Positions 46,098-56,647 of a DNA stretch of 64,000 bases are shown here, piece after piece. Source of the DNA: Blattabacterium cuenoti (GTDB lineage: Bacteria > Bacteroidota > Bacteroidia > Flavobacteriales > Blattabacteriaceae). Position numbers and translations under genes: made by a program. The notes beneath the pieces were generated by a model. The model was not told the DNA's origin. It did no database searches and saw only the letters and a program-made list of their open reading frames with translations. The stretch is from contig NZ_CP059200.1 in NCBI RefSeq assembly GCF_014251755.1, forward strand, positions 517,047 to 581,046, read 5' to 3'. How positions within the stretch are numbered: position 1 is the first letter of the stretch; each line of letters starts with the position of its first letter.

Positions 46098-46814
46098 ATG
46101 CATCATAAAATTAGATTAAATCATTACTTGTCCAATGCCGGAATTTCTTCTAGGAGAAAAGCGGATAAACTTATTCAATCTGGAGCAATCGAAGTTAATG
46201 GAAAACCGGTTTTTAAATTAGGAACTGTAATTCATACAGATGATATTGTTAAATTTCATGGATCAAAAATTAAATCTCAAAATAAAATTTTTATACTACT
46301 CAATAAACCTAAAGGGTTTATTACTACTACAAAAGATCAATTTAACAGAAAAACAGTCATGAATTTAATACCCTCTCTATATAAATATAGAATTTTTCCT
46401 GTAGGAAGATTAGATTCTTCTACTACAGGAGTTTTACTTCTAACAAATGACGGGTATATAGCTGAAAAACTGACTCATCCTAAATATCATATAAAGAAAA
46501 TATATCATGTATCATTAAATAAAAAAATTAAAAATGAAGATTTAGATCAAATAAGAAAAGAAAAAATTTATCTAAAAGAAGGAAAAGTAAAAGTTTGTTT
46601 TGTAAAAAACAAAAAAAACGCTAAAAATCAAATAGAAATCGGATTATATATAGGATGGAATCGAGTTATTAAACGAATTTTTAAAAAACTAACTTATAAA
46701 GTTATTCGATTAGATCGAATTAATTTTGGTGGACTTTCCAAAAAAAATCTTAAAATAGGAAACTGGTGTTTTTTAAATAAAGAAGAAATAGAAAATATTA
46801 TTACTAAATCATAA
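46098..46814 (+). CDS. rluB: Pseudouridine synthase, RluB/RsuA type
   Basis: Modifies uridine in ribosomal RNA (23S for RluB). The 238 residues have an N-terminal S4 domain (RLNHYLSNAGISSRRKADKL) and a catalytic domain with GRLDSSTTGVLLLTNDG, whose Asp is the nucleophile. RluB is favoured over RsuA by resemblance to flavobacterial homologues, but the exact target is not decided by the sequence. It starts 12 bp after the kinase locus. Confidence 0.88.
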   Translation: MHHKIRLNHYLSNAGISSRRKADKLIQSGAIEVNGKPVFKLGTVIHTDDIVKFHGSKIKSQNKIFILLNKPKGFITTTKDQFNRKTVMNLIPSLYKYRIFPVGRLDSSTTGVLLLTNDGYIAEKLTHPKYHIKKIYHVSLNKKIKNEDLDQIRKEKIYLKEGKVKVCFVKNKKNAKNQIEIGLYIGWNRVIKRIFKKLTYKVIRLDRINFGGLSKKNLKIGNWCFLNKEEIENIITKS

Positions 46815-46822
46815 TTTTTTTT

Positions 46823-47245
46823 ATGAAAAAAATAACCATTATTAATGGTCCTAATTTAAATCTTTTAGGAACCAGGGAGCCTGAATTATACGGAAATGAA
46901 AATTTTTTAGATTATCTTAAAAAATTAAGAAAAAAACTATCTTCTAATATAGAAATAATTTATTATCAAAGTAATAGTGAAGGAAAAATTATAGATATCC
47001 TACATTCTGTAGGATTCAAATCGGATGGAATTGTTCTAAACGCAGGAGCTTATACTCACACTTCTATAGGAATTGCTGATGCCATCAAATCTATTTATTC
47101 TCCTGTTATAGAAGTTCATATATCTAACATTTATTCCAGAGAATCTTTTAGAAAAAAATCGTTTCTTTCTCCTGTTTGTAACGGAACAATTTTTGGTTTT
47201 GGATTAAAATCTTATGAATTAGGAATAATGAGTTTTTTTTTATAA
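46823..47245 (+). CDS. aroQ: 3-dehydroquinate dehydratase, type II
   Basis: Third step of the shikimate pathway to aromatic amino acids. The 140 residues show the type II signature GPNLNLLGTREPELYG with the catalytic Tyr, the YYQSNSEGKIID lid region and the EVHISNIYSRESFR motif with the catalytic His. It lies 8 bp after rluB. It fits synthesis of aromatic amino acids for the host. Confidence 0.96.
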   Translation: MKKITIINGPNLNLLGTREPELYGNENFLDYLKKLRKKLSSNIEIIYYQSNSEGKIIDILHSVGFKSDGIVLNAGAYTHTSIGIADAIKSIYSPVIEVHISNIYSRESFRKKSFLSPVCNGTIFGFGLKSYELGIMSFFL

Positions 47246-47382
47246 AATTTATAAAAATCATTAGAATTATTTATATGTTATAAAAACTATATTTTCCAAT
47301 ATTTATAATGTACATACTATCAACACAAAATAAGCATATTCAGGAACATAATGAATGAAAAAAACTGGTTTATAAACTACTT

Positions 47383-48177
47383 TTAAATCTTACATAAAAA
47401 ATTTTCATGATTAAAATCAAATTTAGAAAGCCACTTTCCTAATATTTCTATAAATATTTTTGGATGTTCCATCATAGGAACATGTCCACATTTATCTATC
47501 CAATGTAATTCTGAATGAGGTAATAATCTATGAAATTCTTTTGCTACTTCTGGGGGGGTAACATGATCTTGTTTTCCCCAAATTAAACAAATAGGTTGAT
47601 GAATCAAAGATAAATCTTTGGACATATTATATTTCATCGCACTTTTTGCAATATATAAAGTTTTAATTCCTTTTTTTTTATCATTTACAATATGGAAAAC
47701 TTCATCTACTAATTCTTTGGTCGCTATATTAGGATTATAAAATACTTCTTGTGATTTTTTTCTGATATATTCATAATTTTCTCTTTTAGGAAAAGCATCT
47801 CCAAAAGCTTTTTCGAATAAACCAGAACTTCCTGTTAAAACCAAAGAATGAACTAAATCTATTTTTTTTTTTGCTATGATTAAAGCAATATGTCCTCCAA
47901 TAGAATTTCCTATTAAAGTAGCTTTTTTAACCCCTATTTCTATTAAAAATTGGATTACATGCTGAGAAATGTGAAAAATATTAGTAAAAAATAATGGCAT
48001 ATTATAAAAAGGTAATGAAGGAATGATAACTTGATAACCTTTTTTTGGAAAAAAATCCAAAATAGCTTTGAAATTACTTAATCCTCCCATTAATCCATGA
48101 AGCAAAATCAAAGGATGACCTTTTCCTTTTTTTATATGAGGAAATTTGTTTTTTTTACTATCAATAATATGAAACAT
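47383..48177 (-). CDS. Alpha/beta-fold hydrolase
   Basis: A serine-hydrolase-like protein. From the ATG at 48177 (MFHIIDSKKNKF) it has 264 residues; the longer open frame to 48249 adds 24 lysine-rich residues and overlaps rnc, so I prefer the shorter form. The oxyanion motif HGLMGGLSNF, nucleophile elbow GNSIGGH, acid loop WGKQDHVTP and catalytic His in CGHVPMMEHP are all present. The substrate is unknown. The 137-bp spacer 47246-47382 downstream of aroQ shows no feature I can name. Confidence 0.82.
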   Translation of the reverse strand: MFHIIDSKKNKFPHIKKGKGHPLILLHGLMGGLSNFKAILDFFPKKGYQVIIPSLPFYNMPLFFTNIFHISQHVIQFLIEIGVKKATLIGNSIGGHIALIIAKKKIDLVHSLVLTGSSGLFEKAFGDAFPKRENYEYIRKKSQEVFYNPNIATKELVDEVFHIVNDKKKGIKTLYIAKSAMKYNMSKDLSLIHQPICLIWGKQDHVTPPEVAKEFHRLLPHSELHWIDKCGHVPMMEHPKIFIEILGKWLSKFDFNHENFLCKI

Positions 48178-48217
48178 AATATCATAACGATTTTCTTTTT
48201 TATTTTTTTTATCTGTT

Positions 48218-48955
48218 TTAAAGTATTTTTTTACATTGTTTTTGAACAATAAAATAAGCTTCTTTAGCTGCCATTTCTTCTGATTTTTTTTTAGAAGAAC
48301 CTATTCCTTTAGTTTGAATTCCACATCCTGATATTGTAAATTCAGATAAATAAATAATTTTATTTTGATTTTGATCTTCTCTAAAAGTTTTAAAATTTAT
48401 AAAAAATTTATTTTTTTGAGACCATTCTAGAATCCATACTTTATAACTGAAAATTTCATTTTGCAACTTTTCAATATTCACATGAGGATGTAATATTTTT
48501 TTATGTACAAAATTTTCACATTTTTGATATCCTACCTCCAAATAAATAAAACCTATTAAAGCTTCAAGTGTATTTCCAAATATATTTTCAGATATCACAG
48601 ATTTATCGAAAAAAATATCTGAAATCGTTAATTTTTTAGAAATTTCATTTAAATTTCTTCTACATACGATTTTGGATCGTATTTGAGTTAACTCTCCTTC
48701 TTTTTTTTCAGGAAATTGTTCACACAAAAAATGTGATATTATAGAATTTAATACAGCATCTCCTAAAAATTCTAATCTTTGAAAATTAAGAGAACAATTG
48801 TGATTGAAATTCTTTTTTTTCGTATAAAAACTATATATAAATACTTCTTTTAAGAATTTTGTATTTTTTGGACAAAATCCTAATATTTTTATTAAAATAC
48901 CAACTAAGATGGAAAAGTCATTTTTTTCAAAAAAAGTTCTATTTTCAGATAACAT
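48218..48955 (-). CDS. rnc: Ribonuclease III
   Basis: Cleaves double-stranded RNA in rRNA processing and mRNA decay. The 245 residues contain the catalytic signature RLEFLGDAVL (60-69) and the second acidic motif GNTLEALIGFIYLE, followed by a C-terminal dsRNA-binding domain with GIGSSKKKSEEMAAKEAY. It abuts fabF (start 1 bp after its stop). The acpP-fabF-rnc order is conserved in Bacteroidetes and many other bacteria. Confidence 0.94.
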   Translation of the reverse strand: MLSENRTFFEKNDFSILVGILIKILGFCPKNTKFLKEVFIYSFYTKKKNFNHNCSLNFQRLEFLGDAVLNSIISHFLCEQFPEKKEGELTQIRSKIVCRRNLNEISKKLTISDIFFDKSVISENIFGNTLEALIGFIYLEVGYQKCENFVHKKILHPHVNIEKLQNEIFSYKVWILEWSQKNKFFINFKTFREDQNQNKIIYLSEFTISGCGIQTKGIGSSKKKSEEMAAKEAYFIVQKQCKKIL

Positions 48956-50209
48956 TTATTTTTTAAATAAAATACAAACATTATGTCCTCCAAAGCCAAA
49001 AGTATTGCATATACTAATTTTTACCTCTTTTTTGATTGCTTGATTTGGAGTTAAATTAATTTTTGGATCTATATTTTTATCTATATGGAACAAATTGATA
49101 GTTGGAGGAATGATTCCTTTTGTTAAAGGAAGAATAGAAGCTATTGCTTCGATTGCTCCAGCAGCACCTAATAAATGTCCTGTCATAGATTTTGTAGAAT
49201 TAATATTGATATTATGTATATTTTCATGAAATACTTCTTGTATTGCTTTTATTTCTGCAATATCTCCTAATATAGTAGATGTTCCATGAGAATTAATATG
49301 ATCAACTTCTTCACATTGAATACCTGCATCTTGAATAGCTGATTTCATTGCAAAAATAATTCCTATTCCTTCTGGATGAGGAGCTGTCATGTGATAAGCA
49401 TCTCCAGACAGACCTACTCCTCCTATTTCTGCGTATATATTGGCCCCTCTTTCTTGAGCGTGTTTATATTCTTCCAGAACAAGACATCCTGCTCCTTCTC
49501 CTAATACAAAACCATCTCTATTTTCATCAAAAGGACGTGATGCTGTTTGATAATCTTCATTTCTGGTAGATAATGCATGTAATGCATTAAAACCTCCTAT
49601 TCCACTTTGTGTAATTGCAGCCTCAGATCCTCCAGTAACGATGATATCTGCTTTTCCTAAACAGATGAGATGATAAGCATCTACAATCGCATTAGAAGAT
49701 GAAGCACAAGAAGATACCGTTGCATAATTGGGGCCATGAATACCATGATTCATAGAAATTAAACCAGCAGTAATATCTATAAGCATTTTCGGTATGAAAA
49801 ATGGACTAAATTTAGGATATTTTCCTCCATATACATAATCAGAAATAGATTCTTCTAAATTTAAAAGACCTCCAATTCCAGATCCCCAAATCACTCCTAT
49901 TCTTTCTCTTTTTTCTTTTGAAAAATTGATTCCACTATTTTTGATCGCTTCTTCAGAAGCAACTATCCCATATTGTGCACAAGGATCTAATTTCCGTATT
50001 TCTTTTTTATTAAAAAAAACACTTGCATCATAATTTTTTAATTCACAAGCAAATTTAGTTTTATATTTTTTAGTATCGAAATAAGTAATGGGAGCACACC
50101 CATTTTTCCCGATAACAAGAGAATTCCAATATTCATCCACAGTATTTCCTATAGGAGTAACCGTACCAATGCCAGTTACCACTACTTTTTTTTTAATTAA
50201 TTCCTCCAT
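48956..50209 (-). CDS. fabF: 3-oxoacyl-ACP synthase II
   Basis: Elongates fatty acyl-ACP with malonyl-ACP. The 417 residues are typical. The active site is visible as Cys168 (SSCASSSNAI), His in INSHGTST and His in KSMTGHLLGAAG. It lies 40 bp after acpP on the same strand, a standard fatty acid gene pair, and is followed by rnc. Confidence 0.96.
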   Translation of the reverse strand: MEELIKKKVVVTGIGTVTPIGNTVDEYWNSLVIGKNGCAPITYFDTKKYKTKFACELKNYDASVFFNKKEIRKLDPCAQYGIVASEEAIKNSGINFSKEKRERIGVIWGSGIGGLLNLEESISDYVYGGKYPKFSPFFIPKMLIDITAGLISMNHGIHGPNYATVSSCASSSNAIVDAYHLICLGKADIIVTGGSEAAITQSGIGGFNALHALSTRNEDYQTASRPFDENRDGFVLGEGAGCLVLEEYKHAQERGANIYAEIGGVGLSGDAYHMTAPHPEGIGIIFAMKSAIQDAGIQCEEVDHINSHGTSTILGDIAEIKAIQEVFHENIHNININSTKSMTGHLLGAAGAIEAIASILPLTKGIIPPTINLFHIDKNIDPKINLTPNQAIKKEVKISICNTFGFGGHNVCILFKK

Positions 50210-50249
50210 ATCCTATTATCCACTACTCATACATAAAATATATGTATAA

Positions 50250-50513
50250 TCAGTTTTTTTTTTTCTGCATTTTTTTTTCTCTCAAAAGATTTTCTATAGC
50301 CTGTACGGCTTCCCCTACTGTTGTAATTTTTTCAGCTTTTTCATCTGAAATACTAATATTAAACTCTTTTTCAAACTCCATAATGAGTTCTACTATATCT
50401 AAGGAATCTGCTCCTAAATCATTGGTAAAACTTGCAATAGGAGTTATTTCACTTTCTTCTACGTTTAATTTTTCTACAATAAGAGCATTTACTTTAGATG
50501 CGATATCAGACAT
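50250..50513 (-). CDS. acpP: Acyl carrier protein
   Basis: Carries acyl intermediates of fatty acid synthesis on a 4'-phosphopantetheine arm. The 87 residues are acidic and helical, with the attachment serine Ser37 in [16 protein letters not shown]. The Lys-rich tail ([11 protein letters not shown]) is an oddity for an acidic protein and may reflect drift at a run of A. A candidate -7 element, TAATTTTG on the minus strand (50537-50544), lies just upstream. Confidence 0.95.
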   Translation of the reverse strand: MSDIASKVNALIVEKLNVEESEITPIASFTNDLGADSLDIVELIMEFEKEFNISISDEKAEKITTVGEAVQAIENLLREKKMQKKKN

Positions 50514-50536
50514 AAATTCATAATTTTTTTATGATA

Positions 50537-50544
50537 CAAAATTA
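50537..50544 (-). promoter_or_regulatory. Candidate -7 element of acpP
   Basis: On the minus strand the sequence reads TAATTTTG, a match to TAnnTTTG, 24 bp before the acpP start codon. A TTTG is not found 19 bp further upstream, so only half of the promoter is supported. It shares an 87-bp spacer with the pckA inverted repeat. Confidence 0.35.
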
Positions 50545-50561
50545 GTAAACTTTTGTAAATC

Positions 50562-50588
50562 ATGCATAAATTTGCTTTATGCATAAAT
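50562..50588. promoter_or_regulatory. Inverted and direct repeat upstream of pckA
   Basis: ATGCATAAA (50562-50570) and TTTATGCAT (50576-50584) form a perfect 9-bp inverted repeat around TTTGC. The same unit also forms a direct repeat, ATGCATAAAT at 50562-50571 and 50579-50588. The element overlaps a TAAATTTG (50567-50574) that could be a -7 box for pckA. It sits 13 bp before the pckA start. An operator or a leader hairpin are both possible. Confidence 0.45.
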
Positions 50589-50600
50589 AGTACATGACAT

Positions 50601-52184
50601 ATGATCTCTTTTTATCTAGAAAATTATGGAATTTTGAATTCCTCATATAATTGGCAATTGACGCCTGATGAATTACAAAAAATCATTATTCGAAAAAAAA
50701 TGGGAGTTGAAACAGAATCAGGAGTTTTAGCTATAAATACAGGTTCTTTCACTGGAAGATCTCCCGAAGATAGATTTATTGTAAAAGATAAAATAACAGA
50801 ACAAAAAGTTTGGTGGGATGAAAAATTTAATCAATCTTTTGATTCAGAAAAATTTAATTATTTATATAAAAAAATTACCCGATACTTATCGGGAAAAACT
50901 TTATATATCCGAGATGGATATCTTTGTTCCGATAAACGTTATCAATTAAATGTTCGCTCTATTAGTGAATATCCATGGTCTGATTTATTTATTTATAATT
51001 TATTTTTAAGATTTCAAAAATTGAAAAAAATTTTACCAGATTGGTTATTATTCTGTGCTCCAGGATTTCAGGCTAACCCCATAAAAGATGGAACACGAAA
51101 CAAAAATTTTTCTATTTTAAATTTTTCTAAAAAAATAATTTTGATTGGAGGATCCGGATATACAGGAGAAATTAAAAAATCTATATTTTCTGTTCTAAAT
51201 TTTATACTTCCTATGTATAAAAATGTTTTTCCTATGCATTGTGCCGCAAATGTAGGAAAACAAAAAAAAGATACAGCTCTTTTTTTTGGATTATCCGGAA
51301 CAGGAAAAACTACTATTTCTAATGATATCAATAGAAATTTAGTTGGAGATGATGAACATGGATGGACTTATGATAACATTATATTCAATTTTGAAGGAGG
51401 ATGTTATGCTAAAATTTTGGGGATTTCTATAAAAAATGAACCAATGATTTATCATGCTATAAAAAAAGGAGCCATGTTGGAAAATGTTTTTTTCAAAACC
51501 AAAACTAGAAAAGTAGATTTTTTAAATGATACCATTACTCAAAATATAAGAATAAGCTATCCCATTTATTTTATAAACAATATTGAAAAAAAACTATTAT
51601 CTTCTAATATAAAAAATATTTTTTTTCTAACATATGATGCTTTTGGAGTATTTCCACCTATATCTAAACTGAATAGAGCTCAATCTTCTTATTATTTTTT
51701 ATTAGGGTATACATCTAAAGTAGCTGGTACTGAATTAAATATTCAAAAACCAAAATCCACTTTTTCTTTTTGTTTTGGAGCACCATTTATGCCTTTACAT
51801 CCCGTTCAGTATACAAAAATGTTTATGAAAAAATTAGAGAATACTAAAATAAATGTTTGGATGGTCAACACCGGATTGATATCGGAAGGAAAGTCATATT
51901 CATCTAGAATTAAATTAAATGATACACGTAAAATCGTAGAAAATGTTTTAAATGGTTTTTTATCAGAAGTTCCTTACGAAAAATATCCTATTTTTAATTT
52001 TCAAATTCCAAAATATTGTCCAGGAGTATCTTCTAGTATTTTGAACCCCAAAAATTCATGGAAAAATGAAAAAATATATCAAAATCAAGTCAGGACACTT
52101 GCCCAAAAATTTATTCAACATTTTGATAAATACAGACAATATATAGACAAAAATATTTCATATGGGGGACCTATTTTAGAATAA
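50601..52184 (+). CDS. pckA: Phosphoenolpyruvate carboxykinase (ATP)
   Basis: Converts oxaloacetate and ATP to phosphoenolpyruvate and CO2. The 527 residues fit the ATP-dependent family. The P-loop GLSGTGKTT (230-238) follows the PEPCK-specific MHCAANVGKQKKD region, and GDDEHGW gives the metal-binding kinase-2 motif; NTGLISEG and the C-terminal region are present. In an amino-acid-fed symbiont it provides the gluconeogenic link from glutamate-derived carbon, together with gdhA. A repeat-rich leader lies just upstream. Confidence 0.96.
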   Translation: MISFYLENYGILNSSYNWQLTPDELQKIIIRKKMGVETESGVLAINTGSFTGRSPEDRFIVKDKITEQKVWWDEKFNQSFDSEKFNYLYKKITRYLSGKTLYIRDGYLCSDKRYQLNVRSISEYPWSDLFIYNLFLRFQKLKKILPDWLLFCAPGFQANPIKDGTRNKNFSILNFSKKIILIGGSGYTGEIKKSIFSVLNFILPMYKNVFPMHCAANVGKQKKDTALFFGLSGTGKTTISNDINRNLVGDDEHGWTYDNIIFNFEGGCYAKILGISIKNEPMIYHAIKKGAMLENVFFKTKTRKVDFLNDTITQNIRISYPIYFINNIEKKLLSSNIKNIFFLTYDAFGVFPPISKLNRAQSSYYFLLGYTSKVAGTELNIQKPKSTFSFCFGAPFMPLHPVQYTKMFMKKLENTKINVWMVNTGLISEGKSYSSRIKLNDTRKIVENVLNGFLSEVPYEKYPIFNFQIPKYCPGVSSSILNPKNSWKNEKIYQNQVRTLAQKFIQHFDKYRQYIDKNISYGGPILE

Positions 52185-52198
52185 AAAAGTCTATTTAT

Positions 52199-52813
52199 TT
52201 AGAATGTATTTCTATTATTTTTCCAATATCGTTGAATAGATTGTTGAATATATTTTCCTATAATATCAAATTCTACATTTACAATATCACCAATTTTCAT
52301 CATATGAAAATTGGTGGTATGATAAGTGTAAGGAATAATAGATACATTAAAAATATATTGATTGCATGTTATGATAGTAAGACTTACTCCATTAATAGCA
52401 ATAGAACCTTTTTTTACAATTCTATGATTCAATTTTGTTTTAGATTTAAAAAAAAATAGCCAGCTTCCATTTCTATTTTCTATTTTAATAATCATAGCAA
52501 TTGTATCTACATGTCCTTGAACTATATGTCCATTTACCCTTTTATGCAACATCATCCCTCTTTCTAAATTGACTTCATCTTGAATTTTTAAAAAATTTAA
52601 ATTAGTACATAATAAAGTTTCTTCAGAAGCTATGACTGAATAAGTTTTTTTATTAATATTTATAATACTTAAACATATTCCATTATGACAAATACTTTGA
52701 TTGATTTGAATTTTGTTATTTAAAAATGGATTATTGAAAGTTATACGAAGATTGTTTTTTTCACGATTTAATTGATGTACTTTTGCAGTACATTCTACGA
52801 TTCCAGTAAACAT
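52199..52813 (-). CDS. ribE: Riboflavin synthase, alpha chain
   Basis: Dismutates two lumazines to riboflavin. The 204 residues begin MFTGIVE and contain two lumazine-binding domain repeats (about 1-95 and 96-195), each with the GVSLTI or GICLSI type motif and HxVQGHVDT in the second. No FMN riboswitch is seen upstream (46 bp to the divergent pdxA). With ribF it marks riboflavin supply. Confidence 0.94.
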   Translation of the reverse strand: MFTGIVECTAKVHQLNREKNNLRITFNNPFLNNKIQINQSICHNGICLSIININKKTYSVIASEETLLCTNLNFLKIQDEVNLERGMMLHKRVNGHIVQGHVDTIAMIIKIENRNGSWLFFFKSKTKLNHRIVKKGSIAINGVSLTIITCNQYIFNVSIIPYTYHTTNFHMMKIGDIVNVEFDIIGKYIQQSIQRYWKNNRNTF

Positions 52814-52859
52814 AATGATTTATAATAATTTTTATCAAATTAATTAAATATTATATTTT

Positions 52860-53900
52860 ATGAATTATAGAAAAAAAAAAATTAAAGTGGGATTTACCAC
52901 GGGCGATATTAATGGAATAGGAATCGAGATTTTTTTGAAAGTATGTTGCAAAAAAAAAATTTTAGATTTTTTCACTCCAATATTATTTGGATCACCAAAA
53001 TTATGTTTTTATTATAAAAAAATTTTAAACATAGAAATCAATAACATACGAGAAATTAAAAATTTTAAAGAGGTTATGGATTATAAAATCAATGTATTCA
53101 ACATATGGAAAGAAGACATTAAATTCGAATCTATAAAAATCAATCATCCTGAATCTGGAAAATATCCCATTTCATCTTTAAAAAAAGCTGTAAAATCTTT
53201 AAAAGAAGGAAAAATAGATGTACTTGTAACAGCTCCAGTTAATAAAAAATCTATGAATTTCAAAAATTTTTCATTTTTCGGTCATACTGAATATCTACAA
53301 AATGTTCTAGAAGGAGAATCCTTAATGTTTATGATTCACGACATTTTAAAAATAGCCTTAGTAACCAATCATTTGCCTTTAAAAAAGGTAAGTTCAGAAT
53401 TGAATATAAAAAAAATAATAAAATCACTTAAAATTTTACATCAATCTCTTATCATTGATTTTTCTATAGAAAGACCCAAAATTGCGGTTTTGGGATGTAA
53501 TCCTCATTCAAGTGATCATGGATTAATAGGGAATGAAGATAATACAAAAATTCAACCAGCTATTGATCGCTTATTTCAAAAACAAGGATGGTTAATTTTT
53601 GGACCTTATCCTTCAGATAGTTTTTTTGGAAATCAAAACTATAGAAATTTTGATGCGGTTTTGGCTATGTATCACGATCAAGGATTAATTCCTTTTAAAA
53701 CCCTAACTTTTAATCAAGGAGTCAATTTTACAGCTGGACTTTCTCATATACGAACATCTCCTGATCATGGAGTCGCCTATGATATAGCTAAAAAAGGAAT
53801 TGCCAATGAAAATTCCTTTGAAGAAGCAATTTTTAATGCTATAAAAATATTCAAAAATAGAAAAGAATATATGAAATTTAGTTTATCAAGATTATTATAA
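52860..53900 (+). CDS. pdxA: 4-hydroxythreonine-4-phosphate dehydrogenase
   Basis: Oxidises 4-phosphohydroxy-threonine in pyridoxal phosphate synthesis. The 346 residues include FTTGDINGIG near the N-terminus, the metal-binding histidines in FFGHTEYL, and the C-terminal YHDQGLIPFKTL and VNFTAGLSHIRTSPDHG motifs. The stop overlaps the convergent atpC by 6 bp. Confidence 0.95.
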   Translation: MNYRKKKIKVGFTTGDINGIGIEIFLKVCCKKKILDFFTPILFGSPKLCFYYKKILNIEINNIREIKNFKEVMDYKINVFNIWKEDIKFESIKINHPESGKYPISSLKKAVKSLKEGKIDVLVTAPVNKKSMNFKNFSFFGHTEYLQNVLEGESLMFMIHDILKIALVTNHLPLKKVSSELNIKKIIKSLKILHQSLIIDFSIERPKIAVLGCNPHSSDHGLIGNEDNTKIQPAIDRLFQKQGWLIFGPYPSDSFFGNQNYRNFDAVLAMYHDQGLIPFKTLTFNQGVNFTAGLSHIRTSPDHGVAYDIAKKGIANENSFEEAIFNAIKIFKNRKEYMKFSLSRLL

Positions 53901-54125
53901 AATTACAAAAATTATATTTTTTTTTACTTGTAAAATTCCTCCTTCTATTTTAATTTTTTTTTTTATATCTTTAGACTCCAATTTTAAAAAACCATTTTTT
54001 AATATAGATATAAATGGAGCATGATTTTTTAATATTTGAAAATACCCATGGATTCCAGGAGCTATAATAGAAATTATAATTCCTTGATACAAAATTTTAT
54101 GAAAACTAATAATTCTGATTTTCAT
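53895..54125 (-). CDS. atpC: ATP synthase epsilon subunit, short form
   Basis: Central-stalk subunit of F1. Only 76 residues: the N-terminal beta-sandwich (ISFHKILYQGIIISIIAPGIHGYFQILKNHAPF region, 6-38) is present, but the C-terminal helical domain that inhibits ATP hydrolysis in E. coli is missing. Short epsilon forms occur in Bacteroidetes. It lies 8 bp after atpD. The other ATP synthase genes are not in this window, as expected for the split Bacteroidetes arrangement. Confidence 0.88.
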   Translation of the reverse strand: MKIRIISFHKILYQGIIISIIAPGIHGYFQILKNHAPFISILKNGFLKLESKDIKKKIKIEGGILQVKKNIIFVIL

Positions 54126-54133
54126 GAATCTAT

Positions 54134-55663
<1,530 letters not shown>

Positions 55664-55720
55664 TTAACATTGATAGAATTATATTTGCAATTGTAAATGT
55701 AAGAGAAAAAAGACAAAATT

Positions 55721-56647
55721 TTGAAAATTTATTCATTGATTGATGAATTTTCTTCTTTTGATCCATGTGTATTTACACTTGGAGTTTTTGATGGGGTTCA
55801 TATAGGTCATCAAGAAATTATTAAAAATTTAATTTTTAGATCTAGAAAAAAATATTGTTCCGTACTTCTCACTTTTCATCCACATCCAAAAGAAATATTA
55901 AATTCTGATAAAAAATTTTTTTATTTAAATACTCTTTCTGAAAGAATATATAACTTAAAAAAAACAGGAATAGAACACTTGATTATTCATCCTTTTACTA
56001 TCAATTTTTCAAGATTAAGAACAGAAGATTTTTTAAAAAAAATATTACATCCTAAATATAAAATTAGGAAAATCATTACTGGATACGATTCTCATATCGG
56101 AAAAAATAGAGATTCTTCTTACGAAAAATTAAAAAAACTATCTCATAATTATGGAATAAAAGTTTATAAAGTAAGTCCTTACAAATTTCAAAAAAAAATA
56201 GTGAGTTCCACTCACATACGTAAATCTCTTTTATTAGGAAATATACAATGGGCAAATCAAGCTTTGGGTTATTTTTATACATTGTCTGGAAATGTCACAG
56301 AAGGAAAAGGCATAGGAAGAATGATTAATTTTCCCACTGCAAATCTACAAATAGACTCTAAAAAATTGATTCCTAAAAAGGGTGTTTATGCTGTAAAAAT
56401 TAATTACTTAAATAACATGTATTTAGGAATGTTAAATATCGGAATAAATCCTACTATAGAGAAAAAAAATCGAAAAATAAAAATAGAAGTGCATATATTC
56501 GATTTTTTTGAAAATATATATGGAAAAAAAATAGATATTTTAATGATTCGTATAATCCGTGAAGAAAAAAAATTTAATTCTATACAAGAATTGAAACGAC
56601 AAATATGTATAGATAAAATAAATGTACAGAAATTTTTTTTATCGTGA
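55721..56647 (+). CDS. ribF: Riboflavin kinase / FAD synthetase (bifunctional)
   Basis: Turns riboflavin into FMN and then FAD. The 308 residues have the N-terminal adenylyltransferase domain with LGVFDGVHIGH (HIGH at 27-30) and a C-terminal flavokinase domain with GKGIGRMINFPTANL. The start is TTG at 55721, supported by the conserved N-terminus MKIYSLIDEF. The stop overlaps the next gene as GTGA, suggesting translational coupling. Confidence 0.94.
   Translation: MKIYSLIDEFSSFDPCVFTLGVFDGVHIGHQEIIKNLIFRSRKKYCSVLLTFHPHPKEILNSDKKFFYLNTLSERIYNLKKTGIEHLIIHPFTINFSRLRTEDFLKKILHPKYKIRKIITGYDSHIGKNRDSSYEKLKKLSHNYGIKVYKVSPYKFQKKIVSSTHIRKSLLLGNIQWANQALGYFYTLSGNVTEGKGIGRMINFPTANLQIDSKKLIPKKGVYAVKINYLNNMYLGMLNIGINPTIEKKNRKIKIEVHIFDFFENIYGKKIDILMIRIIREEKKFNSIQELKRQICIDKINVQKFFLS

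Noticed and set aside
48178..48249. Longer N-terminus for the alpha/beta hydrolase
   Set aside because: It is lysine-rich, overlaps rnc and is missing from the family pattern; the ATG at 48177 is preferred.
52814..52859. FMN riboswitch upstream of ribE
   Set aside because: The gap to the divergent pdxA is only 46 bp and contains none of the conserved RFN element.
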